Assembly: GCA_964462945.1 (NCBI GenBank)
Contig: CAYWZW010000005.1
Span: forward strand, 1 to 64,000
DNA length: 64,000 bases
Direction: 5' to 3'
From: GCA-020343675 sp964462945
GTDB lineage: Bacteria; Planctomycetota; Phycisphaerae; Sedimentisphaerales; Anaerobacaceae
The stretch's first letter is position 1, and the number at the start of each line of letters is the position of its first letter. This document shows, in pieces, positions 28,804 through 37,191 of the stretch. Below the pieces are notes generated by a model. That model searched no databases, was not told where the DNA came from, and was given only the letters and a program-made list of their open reading frames with translations. The translations under genes were made by a program, and so were the position numbers.

Positions 28804-30879
28804 ATGTCGAGCGCTCTGGAAAAACTACGCAATATCGGCATCATGGCTCATATCGACGCCGGTAAAACAACGGTTACCGAGCGGATACTCTACTATACGG
28901 GCAAAACGTACAAGATGGGAGAGGTGCATGACGGTACGGCAGTCATGGACTACCTGGAGGAGGAACAAAAAAGAGGCATTACGATCACCTCAGCAGCGAC
29001 AAAATGTCCCTGGGAGGGCTTTGAGATCAACCTGATCGATACACCGGGACACATTGACTTTACCGCCGAGGTCGAAAGATCGTTGCGTGTGCTCGACGGC
29101 GCGGTGGCGGTGTTTGACGCCAGCGAGGGCGTGCAGGCACAGAGCGAGACGGTCTGGAGGCAAGGGCAAAAGTACAATCTGCCGTGTCTGTGCTTTGTGA
29201 ACAAGATGGACAAGGTCGGCGCCGACTTTGAGATGAGCGTGGACAGCATCCGCGACAAGCTTCTCGCTAATCCGATTTCGGTACAGATTCCCATTGGAGC
29301 TGAGGGTGCTTTCGCCGGGATTATAGACTTGATAGAAATGAAAGCTGTATATTATAAGACCGAGCAGATGGGGGCGACGTTTGAAGAGACCGACATTCCC
29401 GCCGACTTGAAAGACGTTGCCAGGCAGCATAGGAACAAGATGATTGAGCTTGCGGCCGAACATGATGCCGAGCTGATGGATGGCTTTGTGCACGACAAGC
29501 CGGCCGATGCCGAGATAATCAGGCGGGCAATTCGAAAGGGGACGTTAAGCAACAAGCTTCATCCGGTATTTGTTGGTTCCGCCTTGAAATATATCGGCGT
29601 GCAGAGGTTGCTCGATGGTGTCGTGGCGTATCTGCCTTCTCCATTGGACAAGGAAGTCCTGACCGGGTACAAACCGGCAGACAAGGACAAAAAAATATCC
29701 ATCAAGTGCGATTATAACGCGAGTTTTGTGGCGCTGGCATTCAAGATCACCAGCGATGCACACGGCGATCTGAGCTATCTGAGGATATATCAAGGCAGAT
29801 TGAAGTCCGGCACCAGAATCTTGAATACAAATCGCAACCGGCGCGAAAATATTACCAGAATATTTGAGATGCACGCGAATGAGCGGAAAATCCTGGACTC
29901 CGCCGGCGCCGGCGACATCGTTGCCGTTGTGGGACTGAAACAAACGCTTACGGGGGATACGATTTGCGACCCGAAGAAGCCCGTCTGTTTGCCGAGCATC
30001 ACCTTTGCTCAGACAGTGATGAACATGTCGATAGAGCCCAGAACGGCTGCCGAGAAGGCCAAACTGGCCGATGCCCTGGCCGCCTTGAGACGCGAGGATC
30101 CGACCTTTGAATGGAAGACCGACACCGAGACGGGTGAGACCATCATAAGCGGAATGGGTGAGTTGCATCTGGAAATACTCCAGCACAAGCTGGTGCGAGA
30201 CCGAGGGGTCGATGTCAGGGTCGGCAGGCCGCGTGTTGCCTACCGGGAAGCGATCACAAAATCGGCGCAGGCAGAGGGCAAGTTCATACGCCAGACAGGG
30301 GGGCACGGTCAATACGGCCATGTTGTTTTGCGTGTTGAGCCGCTGTTGACCGAGGACGGCCGTTGGAGCCGCGATATTGAGTTCATCAGCACGGCTCCCG
30401 CCGACGCAGTCCCGAGAGAATATCTCTCTGACGTCGAAAGGGGAGGCAAGGAAGCCCTGGGCAGTGGTGTATTGGCAGGCTATCCTGTTGTGGGAGTTAG
30501 AATTACGTTGATCGATGGCTCATTTCATTCTGTTGATTCGTCGAGTTTGGCTTTCGAGCAGGCGGCTATGATTGCGGTTGAGAAGGCGGTCAAGGAGGCA
30601 AAACCGGTGTTGCTTGAGCCGGTGATGCGCCTTCAAATCGTGGTCCCACAGGTTAGTTTTGGAGCCGTCCAGGGCAATCTGCTTGCAAAAAGAGGTTTGA
30701 TAACGGATTGCCGGGTACATGGTAACATGCAGGTGATCGACGCCAAAGTGCCACTGGTAGAGATGTTTGGCTATTCCAGCGAAATCAGGAGTGTGACTGC
30801 CGGGAGGGGAACCTTCACGATGGAGCCCTTGAGCTATGAGAGGGTGCCGGAACAGATCGCGAGTGAGGTGATTTTTTGA
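28804..30879 (+). CDS. fusA: elongation factor G
   Basis: 691 residues from MSSALEKLRNIG (GAGAGAAG upstream). The GTPase motifs are standard: AHIDAGKTT (about 15-23), RGITI, DTPGH and NKMD. Domains II to V follow, with the domain IV tip in KFIRQTGGHGQYGHV. It drives translocation with GTP. Its switch I has normal RGITI, in contrast to EF-Tu of this genome. The stop codon is embedded in a perfect 26-bp palindrome. No tuf follows; tuf is at 12559 instead. Confidence 0.97.
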   Translation: MSSALEKLRNIGIMAHIDAGKTTVTERILYYTGKTYKMGEVHDGTAVMDYLEEEQKRGITITSAATKCPWEGFEINLIDTPGHIDFTAEVERSLRVLDGAVAVFDASEGVQAQSETVWRQGQKYNLPCLCFVNKMDKVGADFEMSVDSIRDKLLANPISVQIPIGAEGAFAGIIDLIEMKAVYYKTEQMGATFEETDIPADLKDVARQHRNKMIELAAEHDAELMDGFVHDKPADAEIIRRAIRKGTLSNKLHPVFVGSALKYIGVQRLLDGVVAYLPSPLDKEVLTGYKPADKDKKISIKCDYNASFVALAFKITSDAHGDLSYLRIYQGRLKSGTRILNTNRNRRENITRIFEMHANERKILDSAGAGDIVAVVGLKQTLTGDTICDPKKPVCLPSITFAQTVMNMSIEPRTAAEKAKLADALAALRREDPTFEWKTDTETGETIISGMGELHLEILQHKLVRDRGVDVRVGRPRVAYREAITKSAQAEGKFIRQTGGHGQYGHVVLRVEPLLTEDGRWSRDIEFISTAPADAVPREYLSDVERGGKEALGSGVLAGYPVVGVRITLIDGSFHSVDSSSLAFEQAAMIAVEKAVKEAKPVLLEPVMRLQIVVPQVSFGAVQGNLLAKRGLITDCRVHGNMQVIDAKVPLVEMFGYSSEIRSVTAGRGTFTMEPLSYERVPEQIASEVIF

Positions 30880-30903
30880 AAAGCAAAAAATTTTTTGCTT
30901 TTC
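30878..30903. terminator. perfect 26-bp palindrome overlapping the fusA stop
   Basis: GAAAAGCAAAAAA is followed directly by its reverse complement. The stem is AT-rich and nearly loopless, and a T-run (AATTTTTT) follows at about 30908. It could act as a weak bidirectional terminator ahead of the S10 promoter. Confidence 0.45.
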
Positions 30904-30925
30904 GGCAAATTTTTTCCACATTTTG

Positions 30926-30954
30926 TTGACAGGTTGGAATTGAATTGCTAAATT
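30926..30954 (+). promoter_or_regulatory. sigma70-type promoter of the S10 operon
   Basis: Perfect TTGACA (30926-30931), 17-nt spacer, TAAATT (30949-30954, 4 of 6). It is followed by a long leader to rpsJ. A TATACT at about 31329-31334 could mark a second start. Confidence 0.65.
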
Positions 30955-30960
30955 CCATGG

Positions 30961-31412
30961 TTTTCAGCCGTAGCGAGCATCGCCAAGGACGGCTTTGCGT
31001 AACCTTAGTTGGGCTGTGGCATGTCTGTGATTTTTTGGTCAGGGACGTTTTATTAACGTTGTTAAGGGTGCCGACGAACCCGTACATGGTTTTGCGCCAG
31101 CGGTAGGCTGGTCCAAATCCTGACTCTTGAAGGAAGGCGAATTTGATAATGGGCTACTGATCCTGGCAAACTGATCGTTGGAATCAGAGTGGACAGTCGG
31201 GAATTGGTAGTCAATAATCAATTAGAAGGCCTTTCCTGCCGGAATCAAATAAGATACGACTGGTAGTGAAGAGAAAAACTATAGACGAAAAACAGATTTT
31301 TTGTTTCGCATTTGCCTTGTAAGTCGGTATACTCCAAGGCCTTATAGGCTTGAACTGGATACAGCCGCGTACGCGTGAAAACCGGGAAGGCCGGTTGACG
31401 CGGAGGAACGTT
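30961..31412 (+). other. long untranslated leader of the S10 operon
   Basis: About 450 nt from the predicted start site to rpsJ, with no gene. A short inverted repeat ACGTT/AACGT lies near 31047-31061, and ACCGG-GAAGG-CCGGT lies just before the rpsJ ribosome site (31380-31394). In other bacteria the S10 leader binds L4 for feedback; whether this one does cannot be seen. Confidence 0.5.
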
Positions 31413-31727
31413 ATGGCTAGTGAAACCGAAAGAATAAGAATCAAGATGGAATCCTATGACCACCGGGCTCTCGATGCGTCTGCCAAAGAAATAGTTGAGC
31501 ACGCCCGAAAGACCAATGCCCGTGTCAGCGGTCCGGTTCCATTGCCCACACGCATTGAAAGATATACGGTTTTGAGAAGTCCTCACATCGACAAAAAATC
31601 GCGTGAACAGTTTGAGCTGAGGACTCATAAACGTTTGATTGATATTCACGAGGCCAACGCGCGAACAGTTGAGGTGTTGAATCGTCTGGTGGTGCCGGCC
31701 GGAGTTTTTGTGAGGATAAAGGCCTAA
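31413..31727 (+). CDS. rpsJ: 30S ribosomal protein S10
   Basis: 104 residues from MASETERIRI (GGAGG 6 nt upstream; an earlier open frame has no ribosome site). It has the typical YDHRALDASAKEIVE and RTHKRLIDIHEA. S10 is part of the 30S head and is also NusE, the partner of NusG. First gene of the S10 operon. Confidence 0.97.
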   Translation: MASETERIRIKMESYDHRALDASAKEIVEHARKTNARVSGPVPLPTRIERYTVLRSPHIDKKSREQFELRTHKRLIDIHEANARTVEVLNRLVVPAGVFVRIKA

Positions 31728-31758
31728 TCGTGAATCGCAGAGCAAGTGTGAATCGGGT

Positions 31759-31781
31759 CACGAGATAAGAAGTACGAAGTT
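31759..31781 (+). repeat. start-proximal heptad element of rplC
   Basis: Units GGGTCAC, GAGATAA, GAAGTAC, GAAGTTA abut the ATG at 31782. No AGGAGG-type site is present. Confidence 0.65.
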
Positions 31782-32432
31782 ATGGCTATGCTATTGGGAA
31801 AGAAAGTCGGAATGACCCATGTTTATGATGAAGTGGGCAGGTTAGTGCCCGTTACGGTCATACAGGCCGGTCCCTGCGTTGTTCTGCAGGTCAAGACGAC
31901 CCAGACGGATGGGTACAACGCCGTTCAGCTCGGTTTCGATGATGTGAAGCCGTCGCGGAGGAAGAAGCCTGAGATTGGGCACGCCAAGAAAGCCAATACA
32001 ACGCCGATGAGATTCATCCGGGAAATGCGGTTGCTGGATGGCGCCGAGCAGCCCTGCGAGGTCGGAGGTTCTGTTACCGTGGCCGTTTTTTCGCAGGATA
32101 AGTCTGTCGATGTTGTGGCGACGAGCAAGGGCAAAGGCTTTGCAGGCGTGATGAAGCGTCACGGATTCGGCGGCATGCCGGGCTCTCACGGCACGGAACG
32201 AAAGCATAGATCGCCCGGCTCGATTGCCGCTTTTGCCACTGATCGTGGACACAGCGGTAAGTTGAAGAGGGGCAAGAAAATGGCCGGCCACATGGGAAAC
32301 CGCCGGGTTACAGCGAAAAACCATAAGCTGGTGGCGATAGATCAAGAGAAGAATTTGCTGGTCGTCAAAGGTTCTGTGCCCGGTCCGGCCGGTGGTTACT
32401 GTCTTGTCCGCAGCGCCAAGAAGTACAAGTAG
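31782..32432 (+). CDS. rplC: 50S ribosomal protein L3
   Basis: 216 residues. It begins MAMLLGKKVGMTHVYDEVG and has the central loop GFGGMPGSHGTERKHRSPGS (about 128-147), which reaches towards the peptidyl transferase centre. The start codon directly follows heptad repeats instead of a Shine-Dalgarno site; an ATG two codons later is possible. Confidence 0.96.
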   Translation: MAMLLGKKVGMTHVYDEVGRLVPVTVIQAGPCVVLQVKTTQTDGYNAVQLGFDDVKPSRRKKPEIGHAKKANTTPMRFIREMRLLDGAEQPCEVGGSVTVAVFSQDKSVDVVATSKGKGFAGVMKRHGFGGMPGSHGTERKHRSPGSIAAFATDRGHSGKLKRGKKMAGHMGNRRVTAKNHKLVAIDQEKNLLVVKGSVPGPAGGYCLVRSAKKYK

Positions 32433-32455
32433 TCGCAGAACGGATAGCCTGAAAG

Positions 32456-33085
32456 ATGATTGATTTGACTGTTTACAATGCAAGTGGACAAGAAGTTGAC
32501 CGCTTGAAGGTTGATGAGGCGGTTTTGGGCGGCTCTGTCAGGTACCCGCTGATCAAGCAGGCCATCGTTATGTATCACGCGAACAAGCGCGTGGGAACGG
32601 CTGCAACGAAGGGCAGAAGCGCGGTCGCCGGTTCGGGCAGAAAGCTCTTCAGGCAAAAGGGGACGGGAAACGCTCGTGTAGGCAACATTAGAACGGGTAA
32701 ACGTGTCGGCGGCGGCGCGACCTTTGCCAAGAGCCTCAGGGATTTTCGTCAATGTATGCCGAAGAAGCAAAGAAGGCTCGCCAGAGACTCGGCCATACTG
32801 GCAAAGCTCTTGAGTAACAATGTGGTTGTGGTTGACGGGCTGAGTTTCGAAAAGCCTAAGACCAGGGATTTTGTGAGCGTTCTGACGAATCTGAAGATTG
32901 ACCGCAGTTGTCTGGTGACGGTTAGCTCTGCAGATGATAACCTCTGTAAATCAGCCAGAAACGTTCCGAAGGTGGCGGTTGTGCCCGTGAATGAGCTGAA
33001 CGCCGGCGAGATCTGCCGTTACCGCAAAATGCTGTTCACGAAGGAAGCGCTTTTATCTGTCTTGAGCAGGGATCAGGCAAGTTGA
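32456..33085 (+). CDS. rplD: 50S ribosomal protein L4
   Basis: 209 residues. It lines the exit tunnel with the loop GSGRKLFRQKGTGNARVG (about 60-77), the macrolide-facing region, which looks wild-type. In E. coli L4 is the autorepressor of the S10 operon. It lies 23 nt after rplC, and rplW begins almost at its stop. Confidence 0.96.
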   Translation: MIDLTVYNASGQEVDRLKVDEAVLGGSVRYPLIKQAIVMYHANKRVGTAATKGRSAVAGSGRKLFRQKGTGNARVGNIRTGKRVGGGATFAKSLRDFRQCMPKKQRRLARDSAILAKLLSNNVVVVDGLSFEKPKTRDFVSVLTNLKIDRSCLVTVSSADDNLCKSARNVPKVAVVPVNELNAGEICRYRKMLFTKEALLSVLSRDQAS

Positions 33086-33101
33086 ATTGACGGGTGTCAA
33101 C

Positions 33102-33380
33102 GTGGATGATTACAATGTTATAATTCGGCCTCTGATTACGGAACAGGGGATACACTTTGCGAATGTGAAAGGCGCGTACAGCTTTGAAGTGAACAAGAAG
33201 GCCAATAAAGCCCAGATAAAGAACGCCGTGGAAAGAATATACAGCGTCAAGGTGCAAAAGGTAAGGACGGCCAACCGCAAAGGCAAGCATCGCCGCCGAG
33301 GCAGGACATTAGGCGTGACGTCGAGCTGGAAGAAGGCCGTGGTGTTCCTGGATCCTGAGTTCCACATAGATTTGTTCTGA
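33102..33380 (+). CDS. rplW: 50S ribosomal protein L23
   Basis: 92 residues from the GTG at 33102 (MDDYNVIIRPLITEQG); a TTG at 33087, one base after the rplD stop, would add five residues. There is no ATG choice. L23 surrounds the exit tunnel mouth and docks SRP and trigger factor. The conserved LITEKS reads LITEQG here. The C-terminal KKAVVFLDPEFHIDLF is typical. Confidence 0.92.
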   Translation: MDDYNVIIRPLITEQGIHFANVKGAYSFEVNKKANKAQIKNAVERIYSVKVQKVRTANRKGKHRRRGRTLGVTSSWKKAVVFLDPEFHIDLF

Positions 33381-33463
33381 GGCGGTTTTTGCAGTATGGC
33401 ATGAGTTCACGGTCCGCAGATGAGAGACGCTGCACCGTGAGTTATTAGTGAAGAGTGGCTATT

Positions 33464-34312
33464 ATGGGTATCCGAATTTATAATCCAACAAGTGCCGGCC
33501 GAAGAAACAGTTCGGTCAACGACTACGCCGAGTTGACGACCGCCCGGCCTGAGAAGTCGCTTTGCGTGCGGATCAAGAAGAACGGCGGGCGAAACCATCG
33601 CGGTATTACGACCGTTCGGTTCAGAGGCGGCGGCGCGAGAAAGATCTATCGGGTTATTGACTTCAAGCGTAATAAGGATGATGTTCCCGCCAGAGTGGCG
33701 ACGATCGAGTACGATCCCAACAGGAACTGCTTCATCTCTCTGCTGCACTATGCCGACGGCGAAAAGAGGTATATATTGGCGCCTCAGGGCATCAAGACGG
33801 GCGACAGCGTCGAGAGCGGTGTTTCTTGCGAGCCCAAGATCGGTAATGCGATGCCGTTGGCGGCGATTCCCGCCGGCCTGGAGGTTCACAATATCGAGAT
33901 GAGGGCCGGCCAGGGCGGGAAGCTCGTCAGAGGCGCCGGTAACGTCGCCAGAATAGTGGCCAAGGAGGGGGATTGGGTTACCATCGTTCTGCCCAGCGGC
34001 GAGATGCGGACGATTCACAAAGGGTGCCGGGCAACAATCGGTCAGTTGAGCAACCCTGACGACCAAAACGTGCGGATCGGCAAAGCGGGTCGAATGCGCC
34101 ATTTGGGCCGCAGGCCGCACGTAAGAGGCAAGGCACAGAACCCCGTTTCTCATCCGATGGGTGGTGGAGAAGGCAGGGCAAATGGCGGACGGCATCCCTG
34201 TTCGCCTACCGGTGTATTGGCAAAAGGGGGCAAGACAAGGAATCCACGCAGTCGAAGTAACAAGAGGATTATTCGAAGACGCAAGAGCGGACGTTTTCAA
34301 ATTAGAGTGTAG
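33464..34312 (+). CDS. rplB: 50S ribosomal protein L2
   Basis: 282 residues from MGIRIYNPTSAGRR; an in-frame GTG three codons upstream is less likely. The C-terminal signature reads HPMGGGEGRANGG, so the first His (His229 in E. coli numbering, important near the peptidyl transferase) is kept and the second is Met, a tolerated variant. It is one of the most conserved 50S proteins. Confidence 0.97.
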   Translation: MGIRIYNPTSAGRRNSSVNDYAELTTARPEKSLCVRIKKNGGRNHRGITTVRFRGGGARKIYRVIDFKRNKDDVPARVATIEYDPNRNCFISLLHYADGEKRYILAPQGIKTGDSVESGVSCEPKIGNAMPLAAIPAGLEVHNIEMRAGQGGKLVRGAGNVARIVAKEGDWVTIVLPSGEMRTIHKGCRATIGQLSNPDDQNVRIGKAGRMRHLGRRPHVRGKAQNPVSHPMGGGEGRANGGRHPCSPTGVLAKGGKTRNPRSRSNKRIIRRRKSGRFQIRV

Positions 34313-34368
34313 AAGGTAAAAAGAGGTGGTCGCGTAATTATTGTAGTTTGAAGGTTGAGTAAATCCGA

Positions 34369-34638
34369 ATGGGAAGATCTCTTAAAAAAGGACCATACAT
34401 TGATGATAAGCTGTTTATCAAAGTCAACAGGCAGACAGCTTCCGGCTCTCGTGAGCCAATAAAAACGTGGGCGAGAAGATGTACGATAGTTCCGGAGTTC
34501 GTCGGTTTTACGTTTCTGGTCCACAACGGCAAAATGTTTCATAAGGTCCTTGTTACCGAGGATATGGTGGGACACAAATTGGGTGAGTTCTCACCCACCA
34601 GGGTGTTCAAGGGCCATTCAAGCAAGAAAATAAAATAG
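34369..34638 (+). CDS. rpsS: 30S ribosomal protein S19
   Basis: 89 residues, normal length. It starts MGRSLKKGPYIDDKL, with FVGFTFLVHNGKMF and GHKLGEFSPTRVF. It forms a 30S head complex with S13. No strong ribosome site precedes the ATG. Confidence 0.97.
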   Translation: MGRSLKKGPYIDDKLFIKVNRQTASGSREPIKTWARRCTIVPEFVGFTFLVHNGKMFHKVLVTEDMVGHKLGEFSPTRVFKGHSSKKIK

Positions 34639-34659
34639 TAGGCGGTGAGATTAGGATGT

Positions 34660-34745
34660 TTACCGTCATTCGAAGCGTCGGCGAAGAATGTAGGCAGGAA
34701 GCGGAAGTGGCTCTTCGCTTCGCCACGCTCCAGTGAGAGTGACGT
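34660..34745 (+). repeat. degenerate dispersed repeat (GTCATTC...GAAGAAT type)
   Basis: Between rpsS and rplV the words GTCATTC, GAAGCGTCGGCGAAGAAT and CTTCGCTTCGCCACGCTC occur, related to the repeat at about 58469-58560. It has no coding content. Confidence 0.45.
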
Positions 34746-34769
34746 GGGGTCGCGACGGGTATAGGTAAT

Positions 34770-35333
34770 ATGTTAAGTGCTGATAAGTTAAAAGAGCTTT
34801 GTCGAGAGCGGCAGATGGGTGTGGATGCACTGGCCAGCCACCTTACCAGGGGAGGATTTGACAGGCGGAAAGCGACGGTGGCTGTCAAGAATTGGCAAAA
34901 AGGCCTCTTCAAGCCCGAACCACATGCGGAAGACGTCCGCCGCCTGGCGACTGCTTTGTCCGTTGAAGTGAACGATCTGAGCAACTGGCGCTCTTCTTAT
35001 CGCTTTGCCCCGGGTTCGGCACAGAAGGCTCGATTGGTCACGCAGCTCATAGTCGGACGGAGCGTTCAGGACGCAATGGATACCTTGAAATTCACGAGAA
35101 AACGCGCGGCGGCAATGATCGACAAGGTTCTCAGAAGCGCGGTCGCAGACGCCGACGAGCAGCATGCGGATGTTGACAATCTGTATGTAAGCGGGGCTTG
35201 TGTTGACGATGCGGGAATACGCGCTGGCACGAAGAGATGGATTGCAAAAGACAGAGGCAGAGCGCATCCTATTCGCAAGAAAGCCTGTCACATACACATA
35301 ACGGTGACGCAGGCACCGGAAGGGCAGAAGTAA
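34770..35333 (+). CDS. rplV: 50S ribosomal protein L22 with N-terminal XRE-like HTH domain
   Basis: 187 residues, about 75 longer than normal L22. The C-terminal part (about 77-185) is complete L22: SAQKARLVTQLIVGRSV, TRKRAAAMIDKVL and the tunnel hairpin TKRWIAKDRGRAHPIRKK. Residues 1-72 are an extra domain that reads like an XRE helix-turn-helix: KLKELCRERQMGVDALASHL, then VKNWQKGLFKPEPHAEDV and RRLATALSVEVNDL match the helix 1-2, recognition-helix and WxxGxxxP...LAxALxVxxxxL pattern. The frame is open throughout and the only good start is ATG 34770 with AGGTAAT before it. The extension would project from the 50S surface near the tunnel exit; its role is unknown. Confidence 0.9.
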   Translation: MLSADKLKELCRERQMGVDALASHLTRGGFDRRKATVAVKNWQKGLFKPEPHAEDVRRLATALSVEVNDLSNWRSSYRFAPGSAQKARLVTQLIVGRSVQDAMDTLKFTRKRAAAMIDKVLRSAVADADEQHADVDNLYVSGACVDDAGIRAGTKRWIAKDRGRAHPIRKKACHIHITVTQAPEGQK

Positions 35334-35348
35334 GAGCGCAGTAGGTTG

Positions 35349-35364
35349 CACGAGACACGAGATT
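35349..35364 (+). repeat. start-proximal heptad element of rpsC
   Basis: CAC-GAGACAC-GAGATTA runs straight into the rpsC ATG; there is no Shine-Dalgarno site. Confidence 0.7.
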
Positions 35365-36192
35365 ATGGGTCAAAAAACGTCGCCAATAGGTTTTAGAACG
35401 GGAATAACGCTTGGGTGGCAGAGCACGTGGTTTGCTCCCAAGGCCAATTACGGCGATTTTCTCGTCGAAGACCAGAAAATCCGTCAGTACGTGGACAGGA
35501 AGTTCAACCGTAGTATGCCCAAAGGGGCGGTGGCGAAGACTGAAATAATTCGAACGCGTAACGAGGTAAAAGTAACGTTGCACAGCGCCCGGCCAGGCGT
35601 GGTCATCGGTCCCAGAGGGGGTGAGGTTGACAAGTTGCGGGAAGAGCTCGAAGCGCTGACGGGCCGGGCAATAAATGTCAATGTCATTGAGATCAAGGAG
35701 CCGGACCTCAACGCCATGCTCGTGGCCGAGGCAATTGCCGAGCAACTGAGTAAGCGGGCCTCATTCAGGCGCACGATGAAACAGTTTTGCGAATCGGCGA
35801 TGAACGCCGGGGCGAAAGGGGTCAAGATCATCTGCGGAGGACGGCTGGCGGGATCCGAAATGGCCAGGAAGGAAACGCAGAAACTTGGTAGTATTCCGCT
35901 GCATACGCTGGATGCCAATGTGGATTATGCCGTGGCCACTTCGAGAACCACTTACGGGGCCATTGGTATTAAAGTCTGGATTTACAAGGGAAAATTCGGT
36001 GAGGAAGTCTCGCAGAACCAGCCCCGTCGTCGGCATCGCCCCCCCGAGGCGAGCGGGCGCAACGGGGGGAGGCCGGGAGGACGCCGAGGCCGGATCGATG
36101 CAAGGGGGCAGGGGGCTTCTACTCAAGCCGGTGCGGCTGAGTCGCCGGCAAGGCGGGGCGGGGCCGAATCAAGCGATGGCCAGAAAAGTTGA
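35365..36192 (+). CDS. rpsC: 30S ribosomal protein S3
   Basis: 275 residues, 40-55 longer than usual. The N-terminal KH domain (GPRGGEVDKLREEL, about 76-89) and the C-terminal half (GRLAGSEMARKE, TYGAIGIKVWIYKGK) are complete. The tail after about 217 is a disordered Arg/Gly/Pro/Ser extension (GRNGGRPGGRRGRIDARG). S3 forms part of the mRNA entry helicase. Adjacent to rplV. Confidence 0.96.
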   Translation: MGQKTSPIGFRTGITLGWQSTWFAPKANYGDFLVEDQKIRQYVDRKFNRSMPKGAVAKTEIIRTRNEVKVTLHSARPGVVIGPRGGEVDKLREELEALTGRAINVNVIEIKEPDLNAMLVAEAIAEQLSKRASFRRTMKQFCESAMNAGAKGVKIICGGRLAGSEMARKETQKLGSIPLHTLDANVDYAVATSRTTYGAIGIKVWIYKGKFGEEVSQNQPRRRHRPPEASGRNGGRPGGRRGRIDARGQGASTQAGAAESPARRGGAESSDGQKS

Positions 36193-36254
36193 GAGAGAGT
36201 CTTTACGAGGAAACGAGTTTTTCTTGAGTGTAGTTTTTTCAAAGGTGTAAGACA

Positions 36255-36674
36255 ATGGCAATGATGCCGAAAAGAGTTAAGTACCGTAAGAGCCAACGCG
36301 GCAAAATGAAAGGCAACGCGTCGAGGTGTAACTTCGTGGCGTTCGGCGAATACGGCTTGCAGGCCCTCGAAACGAGCTGGTTAACCGCGCGGAATATCGA
36401 AGCGGGGCGAGTGGCGGCGACTCATTTCTTGCATCGTGAAGGCAAAGTTTACATCAGGGTGTTTCCGCACAAGCCCGTAAGTTCCAAGCCGTTGGAAACG
36501 CGGATGGGCAAAGGCAAGGGTGAGCCTGCGTTTTGGGTTGCCAGAGTCCGGCCGGGACAGGTGTGTTTCGAGATTGGCGGTGTGAGCGAAGAAGTGGCAA
36601 AGGAGGCGATGGTCAGGGTCGCGCACAAAATGCCGATCAGGTGCAGGTTTGTCAGGCGAAGGCATTCATTGTAA
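36255..36674 (+). CDS. rplP: 50S ribosomal protein L16
   Basis: 139 residues, normal length. It starts MAMMPKRVKYRKSQRGK and has MGKGKGEPAFWVARVRPGQ (about 80-98). L16 positions the A-site tRNA in the 50S. AAAGGTG precedes the ATG. Confidence 0.97.
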   Translation: MAMMPKRVKYRKSQRGKMKGNASRCNFVAFGEYGLQALETSWLTARNIEAGRVAATHFLHREGKVYIRVFPHKPVSSKPLETRMGKGKGEPAFWVARVRPGQVCFEIGGVSEEVAKEAMVRVAHKMPIRCRFVRRRHSL

Positions 36675-36689
36675 GAGGGACCCTTTCAG

Positions 36690-36875
36690 ATGAAAGCGCA
36701 GCAATACCGAGAAATGAGCCCGGATGAGTTGAAAAGCAAGCTGGAGGAGATGGAGAGGCATTTGTTCGATCTACGCTCGCAGGCGGTAACTGAGAAACTT
36801 GAGAATTCCAGGGGCGTCATAAATGCTAGGCGTGATATTGCCAGGATTAAAACGATAATGCGTCAAAGTAAATGA
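36690..36875 (+). CDS. rpmC: 50S ribosomal protein L29
   Basis: 61 residues, normal length; two antiparallel helices (ELKSKLEEMERHLFDLRSQ, and ARRDIARIKTIMRQ near the end). It sits near the tunnel exit beside L23. Lies 15 nt after rplP. Confidence 0.94.
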   Translation: MKAQQYREMSPDELKSKLEEMERHLFDLRSQAVTEKLENSRGVINARRDIARIKTIMRQSK

Positions 36876-36896
36876 CGGCTTATCTGTAAGGGATAG

Positions 36897-37175
36897 ATGA
36901 CCGGAAAATCAAAGATGCAGGATCAGAAATTAAGAATTTTAACCGGCGTGGTAACCAGCACGAGCGGCAACAAGAGCGTCAAGATTGCCATTGATTACAA
37001 GATCAGGCATCCCAAATACGGCAAGTACGTACGACGGAGAACGAAACTGGCTGTTCATGACGAGCACAGTCAGAGCGGTGTTGGGGACGTTATTGAAATT
37101 GCTCAATGCAGACCGCGCAGCAAGACCAAGAATTGGCGTCTTGTGAGAGTCGTGACGAAAGCAAGCCAAGCTTGA
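36897..37175 (+). CDS. rpsQ: 30S ribosomal protein S17
   Basis: 92 residues. OB-fold protein with LTGVVTSTSGNKSVKIAI, KYVRRRTKLAVHDE and GDVIEIAQCRPRSKTKNWRL. A few extra N-terminal residues (MTGKSKMQDQ) precede the core; an internal ATG at 36915 is an alternative start. Confidence 0.95.
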   Translation: MTGKSKMQDQKLRILTGVVTSTSGNKSVKIAIDYKIRHPKYGKYVRRRTKLAVHDEHSQSGVGDVIEIAQCRPRSKTKNWRLVRVVTKASQA

Positions 37176-37191
37176 TTTGAGATACGAGAGA
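37176..37191 (+). repeat. start-proximal heptad element of rplN
   Basis: TTT-GAGATAC-GAGAGA ends at the rplN ATG. Confidence 0.65.

Noticed and set aside
34120..34190. HPMGGGEG in L2 as a damaging change
   Set aside because: The functionally important first His is kept; the second position varies in other bacteria.
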